Of a stretch of 5,950 bases of DNA, positions 1 to 5,084 are shown in pieces (positions within the stretch are counted from its first letter, which is position 1; each line of letters starts with the position of its first letter). The translations under genes and the position numbers were made by a program. The notes below the pieces were generated by a model. That model had not been told where the DNA came from. It worked only from the letters and a program-made list of their open reading frames with translations, and did not search any database. The stretch comes from Planctomycetota bacterium (GTDB lineage: Bacteria > Planctomycetota > UBA1135 > GCA-002686595): positions 1 through 5,950 of the forward strand of contig JAPKBY010000121.1 in the NCBI GenBank assembly GCA_028823185.1, written 5' to 3'.

Positions 1-1
1 T

Positions 2-295
2 CAATATATAATCGACCTCGTCTTCGCTACTCGAGACCCAGAGGCAGCTGGAATGCCTGAGTTGGCGACACGGATTCAGTATGGCGGAAGCCCCAGGGCA
101 ACGATCTGGTTGGCCCTCACCGCTCGCGCGCACGCGATGATCAAGGGGCGCGCCTATGTGACCCCTACAGATATCAAGGCTGTCGCTGTCGAGGTGCTGC
201 GTCACCGCGTCGTCCCGAGCTATGAGGCTGAAGCCGAAGGCTTGGACTCTGATGCTCTCGTGGCGCGTGTGCTGGAGACGGTCCCTGTTCCCTGA
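2..295 (+). CDS. MoxR-family AAA+ ATPase, C-terminal part (5' end outside window)
   Basis: The frame is open from the first bases of the window to a TGA at 293-295, giving the last 97 residues. This is the helical lid of a MoxR-type AAA+ ATPase. Early on it has IIDLVFATRDPE, then YGGSPRATIWLALTARAHA (about residues 27-45), whose SPRAT carries the family's sensor-2 arginine (residue 32 here). It ends with GRAYVTPTDIKAVA, VLRHRVVPSYEAEAEG and a C-terminal VLETVPVP. Walker A, Walker B and the arginine finger lie upstream and cannot be checked. MoxR proteins are cytoplasmic ATPases thought to act as chaperone-like partners of VWA proteins, and VWA genes follow here. The first ATG in frame (53) lies inside the conserved lid and is not the start. 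In Bat operons this gene is sometimes called batI. The family call is very secure; the substrate is unknown. Confidence 0.95.
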   Translation, partial: QYIIDLVFATRDPEAAGMPELATRIQYGGSPRATIWLALTARAHAMIKGRAYVTPTDIKAVAVEVLRHRVVPSYEAEAEGLDSDALVARVLETVPVP

Positions 296-303
296 TTGAC
301 ACT

Positions 304-1245
304 TTGGACGTGGTGCACAGAGAACAGAACGCTGCTGTCCTAGCGCCTGAGCTCCTCGCTCGGGTGCAGCAGATCCATGTGCGCACTCATCGCCTCGTGT
401 CTACAGCGCTCGCCGGCGGTTATCGCTCTACCTTTCGAGGCTCTGGCCTCGAGTTTGAAGAGGTGCGGCCTTATCAGCCGGGTGACGATGTGCGTTCGAT
501 CGATTGGAATGTTACGGCGCGCGCAGGGGAGGCCTATGTGAAGTCCTTCCGGGAGGAGCGCGAGCTGACGTTGAACTTAGTCATCGACAGTGGCCCTTCG
601 ATGGATTTCGGGAGCCAGGGTTGGTCTAAGCGAGAGGCTGCGGCGCAGTTTGCGTGCTTGCTGTCCTTCGTCGCGATGCGTCACTCAGATCGAGTCGGCT
701 TAACGCTCTTCAGTGAAGAGCCGGGCGCTCACCTGCCCCCAGCGAAAGGACGAGGGCACGCTCTTCGTTTAGTCCGAGAGGTCCTCTCTGCGCCGCAGGG
801 AGGCGCGGGCTCTGACATGTACTCCATGTTGCGCCAAGCGAATCTCGCGATCCGCGGGAGGAGCGTGCTCTTTCTTGTGAGTGACTTTCTCTGCCTCTTA
901 GATGGAGACAGAGAGGCGTGTGTCGATGAGCTCTCGCGGCTCTCGAGGGTTCACGATGTGATCGCTGTTCGCGTCCTTGATCCTCTCGAAGAAGAGCTGC
1001 CTGCGGCGGGGCTCGTTCGCCTCGCGCCGATCGCTGGCGGCGAGGTCCGCGAGCTCGATGCTTCTTCAGAGCCTGTGCGGACGCGCTGGCGCGATGAGGC
1101 CGTTCAGAGACGCGAGGAGATCGAGGAGCTCCTCGGTCGGGCTCGAGTTGATCTGCTCTCTATCCCAACGGTCGGTGATCTGGGAGCTCCTGTGCAGGAG
1201 TTCTTTCGTCGAAGACAGAGCAGGTCAAGGGGGCGCACATGCTGA
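304..1245 (+). CDS. DUF58 family protein (VWA-like), MoxR partner
   Basis: The 313-residue protein is predicted to be soluble and cytoplasmic, a usual size for the family. The DUF58 signature spans about residues 44-87: FRGSGLEFEEVRPYQPGDD, then RSIDW, then a KSFREERE stretch. A VWA-like fold follows. Its MIDAS-like motif is D95-S-G-P-S99-M followed by DFG, so the first serine of the usual DxSxS is glycine. The later elements are G169-S170-D171 where GTD is usual, and V-S193-D194-F. The gene begins 8 nt after the MoxR stop. No in-frame ATG occurs before codon 100, so the start is non-ATG: TTG at 304, or GTG at 310 or 313. An in-frame TGA at 250-252 rules out a much longer N-terminus. No clear Shine-Dalgarno is present, so translation may depend on coupling to MoxR. 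DUF58 proteins accompany MoxR ATPases in these operons; their molecular role is unproven. Confidence 0.94.
   Translation: MDVVHREQNAAVLAPELLARVQQIHVRTHRLVSTALAGGYRSTFRGSGLEFEEVRPYQPGDDVRSIDWNVTARAGEAYVKSFREERELTLNLVIDSGPSMDFGSQGWSKREAAAQFACLLSFVAMRHSDRVGLTLFSEEPGAHLPPAKGRGHALRLVREVLSAPQGGAGSDMYSMLRQANLAIRGRSVLFLVSDFLCLLDGDREACVDELSRLSRVHDVIAVRVLDPLEEELPAAGLVRLAPIAGGEVRELDASSEPVRTRWRDEAVQRREEIEELLGRARVDLLSIPTVGDLGAPVQEFFRRRQSRSRGRTC
1227..1233 (+). promoter_or_regulatory. Ribosome binding site of the third gene
   Basis: AAGGGGG lies 5 nt before the ATG at 1239, inside the 3' end of the DUF58 gene. It supports a start that overlaps the DUF58 stop by 7 nt. Confidence 0.55.
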
Positions 1246-2057
1246 GTCTGCTGCTCTGTCTCTTTGGCTCGATCGAGCTCCCGGTCCTTCTCTCAAGCGA
1301 GAGTGTTCAGATCGGCGAGCCCATTCATTGCACCGTAGATCTCTCACTGGTGGAGGGTTCGGCCCCAATCCTCGATGAAGAAACCTACGACCCGGGCTCG
1401 TCTTGGGCCGTCCTGAGTGATCCAGTCATTGAGCGCTCTGTTGAGGGGAAGGCCAGGCTCTCATGGAGCCTCTTCGCGCTCGAGCCAATGGCTGGTGCGT
1501 TGCCCACACCGCTCATTAGCTCATCAGGAGAGGCGATCGACTTGGTCGCTCCATCCGTCACCGTGGCTGCAGCTCTAGTCGAAGGTGAGGACGAGCCCCG
1601 TCCGGCGCGCGGCTTTTATGTCCCCGAATTAGAGAGCGCGGCGTCTGGTCTCGGCCCTTGGCCACTCATCGTCGGGGGTTTGGCTGTGCTCGCATTCGCG
1701 CTCTGGAGATCGCGTCGCAAGTCCACTCCAGCGGCAGAGCTTGAGCTCTGCTTCAGCGCTCGTCTTGACCAGCTCCGCGCTGCTGTCGACGGAGATGCCT
1801 CGAGCGTCTCCGCCTTACACAGCGAGTTGACTCATCTCTTGCGGGCAGCTTATGGCGACGAGAGCTCTGGCTGGAGTGATGAGGAGTGGGTCGAGAGAGC
1901 TGATCTCAGCGATGGTGAACGCGCGGAGTTAAGAGGGGTCTTCAGCGCATGTGCTGAGGTGAAATATGGCGGCGCCCGTCCCACACGCTTCGCGGTAGAA
2001 GAGACCTTGGAGCGCGCTCAAGCGCTCCTCATTCCGTTAGAAGTGGTGGCCGCGTGA
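1239..2057 (+). CDS. Membrane-anchored beta-sandwich protein with DUF4381-like tail
   Basis: The 272-residue protein starts with a hydrophobic segment (about residues 2-18) that may be a signal sequence or anchor, though it lacks basic residues before the core. A beta-rich region follows (about 20-115), starting SVQIGEPIHCTVDL, a pattern like the repeated beta domains of BatD. One transmembrane helix lies near 139-156, followed by a basic stop-transfer RSRRK (157-161). The remaining 110 residues are helical and charged and include LHSELTHLLRAAYG and a C-terminal VKYGG stretch. This resembles DUF4381 proteins, which occupy the same slot between DUF58 and BatA genes in proteobacterial operons, and also the region after the membrane helix of some BatD proteins. 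I infer a small BatD-like partner with an outward-facing beta domain and an inward-facing helical tail. Its ATG overlaps the DUF58 stop (ATGCTGA) and its stop overlaps the batA start (GTGA). The coding call is firm; the family assignment is tentative. Confidence 0.85.
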   Translation: MLSLLLCLFGSIELPVLLSSESVQIGEPIHCTVDLSLVEGSAPILDEETYDPGSSWAVLSDPVIERSVEGKARLSWSLFALEPMAGALPTPLISSSGEAIDLVAPSVTVAAALVEGEDEPRPARGFYVPELESAASGLGPWPLIVGGLAVLAFALWRSRRKSTPAAELELCFSARLDQLRAAVDGDASSVSALHSELTHLLRAAYGDESSGWSDEEWVERADLSDGERAELRGVFSACAEVKYGGARPTRFAVEETLERAQALLIPLEVVAA

Positions 2058-3103
2058 TCGCTCAACAAGCAGAGCTCTCAACTCAGTCCGCTGCAGAGGG
2101 GAGCTTAGAGCTCTGGGGAAACATCTCTCTGGGAGACCCCTGGTTCCTGGCGCTCTTGCCGCTCTTCCTGCTGATCTTAATGGTCCGATCACGCGGGAGA
2201 CGAGACGTCGCAGGCCGAGTGCCCGTCCTCCCTTCAGAGCACACGCGCAGCATGCGACAAAGGATCGGCTGGATGCCGAATGTGATGCATGGCTTCTCTC
2301 TGGTCCTCGTCGTCATCGCGCTCTCTCGACCGCTCGAGGGTGACGTTGAGACGAGCACAGAGACAGAGGGGGTCGACATCGCGCTCGTCTTAGATCGCTC
2401 TAGCTCTATGGAGGCTGACGATTTAGAGCCCGGCCGAACGCGTCTCGACGTAGTCAAAGAGGTGGTCGCGAGCTTTGCTCAACGGCGTATGACGGATCGT
2501 GATGGAGCGTCTGACAACATCGCGCTGTTCACCTTCGCGCGCTTCCCTCAACAGCTCTGTCCCTTCACCTTAGATGTGGAGGCGGTTCGCGGCTTCCTCG
2601 GTGAGGTCGAGCTCGTCCGTCATCGTGAAGAGGACGGGACGGGGATCGGGATCGCGCTCGCGAAAGCTGTCGCCGTCTTGCGTGAATCGGACGCGAAGTC
2701 GCGCGTGATCGTCTTGCTCACTGATGGCGAGAACAACCTCCCCCAGATCACTCCTACGCAGGCGGGGGAGATGGCCGCTGAAGAAGGAATCCGGGTCTAT
2801 ACGGTCTTCGCTGGCCGCTTCGTGAGAGATGCCTTCGGCCGCCGGATGAGCTCGGAACAGCTCATCGACACCACTGAGTTAAAGCGGATCGCGGAGATGA
2901 CGGACGGTCGCTTCTTTCGCGCTAAGGACGCGAGCGGGCTGGAAGATGCTTACGCCGAGATCGAGCGCTTGGAGCGAACTCCGAGAGAAGAGAGTCGCTT
3001 CGTTGAGCACTATGACCTCTACTCAGACTTCATCCTCGCTGCGATCGGCGCGTGGCTCTTCGGCTGGTTATCGGCCTTCACGTGGGCTAGGAGGTTGCCA
3101 TGA
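2054..3103 (+). CDS. batA: BatA, membrane-anchored VWA-domain protein
   Basis: The 349-residue protein has the usual BatA layout and size. A first membrane helix (about residues 29-44) starts at GDPWFLALLPL, a basic loop follows, and a second helix spans about 77-91. The VWA domain (about 106-300) comes next, and a last helix lies near 326-343 before a basic end. The metal-ion-dependent adhesion site looks complete: D114-R-S116-S-S118-M, T196 in DGTGIG, and D224 in LLTDGENN. The family's D-R-I-G-L-V-x-F strand is altered here to GASDNIALFTF (about 151-161), with a few extra residues before it. The start is GTG at 2054, inside GTGA shared with the upstream stop. The next in-frame ATG is codon 43, within the first helix, so GTG is preferred. 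No clear Shine-Dalgarno precedes it, so coupling is likely. BatA probably pairs with BatB in the membrane as a metal-dependent protein-binding module; its ligand is unknown. Confidence 0.95.
   Translation: MIAQQAELSTQSAAEGSLELWGNISLGDPWFLALLPLFLLILMVRSRGRRDVAGRVPVLPSEHTRSMRQRIGWMPNVMHGFSLVLVVIALSRPLEGDVETSTETEGVDIALVLDRSSSMEADDLEPGRTRLDVVKEVVASFAQRRMTDRDGASDNIALFTFARFPQQLCPFTLDVEAVRGFLGEVELVRHREEDGTGIGIALAKAVAVLRESDAKSRVIVLLTDGENNLPQITPTQAGEMAAEEGIRVYTVFAGRFVRDAFGRRMSSEQLIDTTELKRIAEMTDGRFFRAKDASGLEDAYAEIERLERTPREESRFVEHYDLYSDFILAAIGAWLFGWLSAFTWARRLP
3089..3094 (+). promoter_or_regulatory. Strong ribosome binding site of batB
   Basis: AGGAGG lies 5 nt before the ATG at 3100 and inside the end of batA. 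It is the best Shine-Dalgarno match in the window and fixes the batB start, which overlaps the batA stop as ATGA. Confidence 0.85.
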
Positions 3104-4116
3104 GCGCAGGCTTCGAGCTCTTGAGACCTGAGGCCGCGCCCTTGCTCTTGCTCGCGCTGCTCCTCGGGGTGATGGGCGCGCTCTCGCTCGTCTGGCGTTC
3201 ACGCGCTCGCAGTGAGTTCGTCAGTGAGCGTCACTTTGCGCGTTTTCTCCCCGATTTTTCAGAGGGGCGTGCCCGGTTGCGAGTGGGGTTCGTGACGGCA
3301 GGAGCGCTCGGGATGGGGCTCGCGATGCTTGGCCCCGTTCGCGGATACACGCTGCGCGAGGTTCAGCGCCGCGGTGTTGACCTCGTCATCTGCATGGACA
3401 CCTCGCGCTCAATGTGGGTGCAAGACCTGAAGCCTGATCGATTGACGCGCTCCCTACGTGAGGTGCGGGGGCTGCTCGAACGTCTCGATGGAGATCGCGT
3501 CGGAGTGATCGCTTTCAGCGGAGATGCACGACTCGTTGCACCTCTGACTCATGACAGGAAGACCCTGACCCACTTCGTAGAGACGCTCTCGCCCGAGGAC
3601 AACATGCTCGGGGGAACAGACGTCGGCGGCGCGCTCGAGCGCGCCTTGGAGCTCTTCGATGGGCGCTCTGGATCGCATGAGGCGATCTGTCTTTTGACGG
3701 ATGGTGAAGATTTGGAAGGCGGAGGGCTCGCTGTGGCTGAGCGAGCTGCTGCGATTGGAATCCGAATCTACGTCGTCGGCATGGGCACCGCGATCGGTGG
3801 CAAGATCCCATCCGGGGGTGGCTTTGTTCGCGACCAGTCGGGCCAAGAGGTCGTCTCTGCGCTCGGTGGAGAGACTCTGCGGGCCATAGCAGAGGCGACG
3901 GGTGGCGAATACCTCTCAGCAGAGGCTTCTCCTTTTCCATTGGAAGAGCTCTATGCGAAGAGGATCTCGAAGATTGATGCGCGAGAGCTCTGGGCTGGCA
4001 AAGTGAAAATTCCCCATGACAGATATCAGTGGCCGCTGGTGCTCGCGCTGGCCTGCATGATCACAGGGGTTGGTATGCGCGAGCGTCGTGTGCTGGATGT
4101 GGGAGGCCATCGATGA
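3100..4116 (+). CDS. batB: BatB, membrane-anchored VWA-domain protein
   Basis: The 338-residue protein has a first membrane helix at about residues 13-32. A second hydrophobic helix at about 62-78 ends in GPV, and is followed by VQRRGVDLVICMDTSRSM, the typical entry to the BatB VWA domain (about 92-295). The MIDAS looks complete: D100-T-S102-R-S104-M, T173 in GGTDVGGAL, and D201 in LLTDGED. The DRVGVIAFSG strand (132-141) and the LTHD stretch (149-152) match the family closely. A last hydrophobic segment lies near 311-326. In gamma-proteobacteria BatB is often fused to a C-terminal TPR domain; here it stops after the last helix and the TPR protein is the next gene. Translation starts from a strong Shine-Dalgarno within the end of batA, and the stop overlaps the batC start as ATGA. 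It probably works with BatA as a pair of VWA modules at the membrane; the ligand is unknown. Confidence 0.95.
   Translation: MSAGFELLRPEAAPLLLLALLLGVMGALSLVWRSRARSEFVSERHFARFLPDFSEGRARLRVGFVTAGALGMGLAMLGPVRGYTLREVQRRGVDLVICMDTSRSMWVQDLKPDRLTRSLREVRGLLERLDGDRVGVIAFSGDARLVAPLTHDRKTLTHFVETLSPEDNMLGGTDVGGALERALELFDGRSGSHEAICLLTDGEDLEGGGLAVAERAAAIGIRIYVVGMGTAIGGKIPSGGGFVRDQSGQEVVSALGGETLRAIAEATGGEYLSAEASPFPLEELYAKRISKIDARELWAGKVKIPHDRYQWPLVLALACMITGVGMRERRVLDVGGHR
4101..4106 (+). promoter_or_regulatory. Ribosome binding site deciding the batC start
   Basis: GGGAGG sits 6 nt before the ATG at 4113. It selects this ATG over the longer in-frame possibility beginning at GTG 4029, which would overlap batB by 88 nt and would bury the hydrophobic leader inside the protein. 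Confidence 0.75.
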
Positions 4117-5084
4117 GAGCGTTGGTCCTGCTCCTCGGTCTCAACTTCACTGAGGCGCCACGCCCGGACACTTTGGCGGCGATCCATAGTGTTGTTCTTG
4201 AGGTCTCTGCTTTGGCGGAAGCCGAGAGCTATGAGAGCGCACGCGCGCTCTTGGAAAGCCAGCGAGTGAAGATGGAGGCTGCTCCGGCGCAGACCTGGCT
4301 TGAGCGTTGGAGGGGGGAGGCCACGGCGACCCTCGAAGAGCGCGCTCTCCTGACGCACGCGAGCGGAGTCTTGGAGATGCAGGCCGGTGATCTAGACGCC
4401 GCAGCGGAAGCGCTCGCGCGTGCACGTGCAGAGGCAGGACCTGGGGCGCTCCGCCTGAACGCGACCTATGACCTCGGGGTGCTTCACCTCGAGGAGGGGG
4501 AGCTCTATCGAGCGCAGATCCCTGAGCTCTCTAACGGAGCCGTCGCTCCACCGCCTGCTGCGCCTGTAGACGGTGAAGAGCCAGCGGATCCCCTCGAGCT
4601 CGCTCGTGAGCAGTACCTCAAAGCGAGAGCTTGGTTCATAGAGCGGCTCTCACTCGATTGGCAAGACGCGGACACCCAGGCCAACGTTGAGCTCGTTCAG
4701 CGACGACTGAGAGAGCTCGATGAGATCGAAGAGGAGCGAGAGCAGCAAGAAGAGGAGCAAGAGCAGGAACAAGAAGACGGGGATGGAGAGCAGGAGGAGG
4801 GCGAAGAAGGCGACGAGTCCTCCGAAGACGAAGAGCAGCCTGGCGAAGACAGCCAGGACAACGCTGAGGGAGAGCGAGAGCCCGAGGAACCCGAAGAGGG
4901 CGAAGAGCAGGAAGACGAACAGGAGACAGAGGAAGAGGCGAACGCAGAGCCGGAAGAAGTTCACCTCACTCAAGAAGAGATGCAGCGACTCTTAGAGTCG
5001 CTCAGGCAGATCGAAGAGGATGGAGAGGAAGTCCAAGAAGCTCTCCGACGTATAGGTCGTCAAGGCGTAGACAGGGATTGGTGA
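4113..5084 (+). CDS. batC: BatC-like TPR protein with long Glu-rich tract
   Basis: The 323-residue protein, read from the ATG with a good Shine-Dalgarno, opens with a short hydrophobic leader (ALVLLLGLNF, residues 3-12) that could be a signal peptide cut near A15. Helical TPR-like repeats follow: about 33-53, 79-107 (LLTHASGVLEMQAGDLDAAA), and a last unit that starts at NATYDLGVLHLEEGEL (116-131) and resumes at LELAREQYLKARAWFIERL (161-179). A Pro/Ala loop (about 143-158, with APPPAAP) splits that last unit. ANVELVQRRLREL (190-202) closes the repeats. An 80-residue, mostly Glu/Asp/Gln tract fills about 203-282. The end is a helical cap (LTQEEMQRLLESLRQIEED) closing in VDRDW. To my recollection, BatC-like proteins of other phyla share such an ending. 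BatC is thought to be an envelope scaffold for the BatA/BatB pair. The family call is good; the signal peptide is moderate. Confidence 0.87.
   Translation: MRALVLLLGLNFTEAPRPDTLAAIHSVVLEVSALAEAESYESARALLESQRVKMEAAPAQTWLERWRGEATATLEERALLTHASGVLEMQAGDLDAAAEALARARAEAGPGALRLNATYDLGVLHLEEGELYRAQIPELSNGAVAPPPAAPVDGEEPADPLELAREQYLKARAWFIERLSLDWQDADTQANVELVQRRLRELDEIEEEREQQEEEQEQEQEDGDGEQEEGEEGDESSEDEEQPGEDSQDNAEGEREPEEPEEGEEQEDEQETEEEANAEPEEVHLTQEEMQRLLESLRQIEEDGEEVQEALRRIGRQGVDRDW
4719..4958 (+). repeat. Purine-rich low-complexity tract encoding Glu-rich region of batC
   Basis: About 240 bases are dominated by GAG, GAA, GAC and CAG codons and give residues 203-282 of the BatC-like protein. Short units such as gaagag, gagcag and gaagac recur without a fixed period. 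It is low-complexity coding sequence rather than a clean tandem repeat. It is prone to length change and also creates misleading open frames: Arg/Lys-rich in another + frame and Leu/Phe-rich on the - strand. Confidence 0.85.
5073..5077 (+). promoter_or_regulatory. Ribosome binding site of batD
   Basis: AGGGA lies 6 nt before the ATG at 5084, within the last codons of batC. It favours this ATG over the in-frame ATG three codons later at 5093, which has only weak GAGAG upstream. Confidence 0.5.

Noticed and set aside
53..295. Separate 80-residue protein starting at ATG 53
   Set aside because: The frame is open upstream to the window edge and the residues before the ATG (IIDLVFATRDPE) are conserved MoxR sequence, so this is an internal methionine.
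1239..1298. Lipoprotein signal (LLLC at residues 4-7) in the third gene
   Set aside because: The Cys is too close to the N-terminus, no basic residues precede it, and the residues around it do not form a proper lipobox.
977..1378. Arg/Ser-rich open frame overlapping the DUF58 gene and the third gene
   Set aside because: It is a shadow of two well-supported genes in other frames, with biased composition and no recognisable motif.
3454..3940. Two overlapping - strand open frames opposite batB
   Set aside because: They lie entirely antisense to the conserved VWA domain of BatB and have low-complexity Arg/Ser/His-rich translations typical of shadow frames.
4029..4112. Longer N-terminus for the BatC-like protein, starting at GTG 4029
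   Set aside because: It would overlap batB by 88 nt and place 28 residues before the hydrophobic leader. The ATG at 4113 has a good Shine-Dalgarno and an ATGA junction like its neighbour.
4650..4973. Open frame on the - strand coding a very hydrophobic 107-residue Leu/Phe-rich protein
   Set aside because: It is the exact antisense of the Glu-rich tract: GAG and GAA read backwards as CTC and TTC, giving Leu and Phe. It has no ribosome site or family likeness.
4720..4995. Arg/Lys/Ser-rich open frame on the + strand inside batC
   Set aside because: It is a frame-shifted reading of the purine-rich tract, with AGA and AAG codons arising from GAAGAG runs. The BatC frame continues through it to the conserved-looking end.
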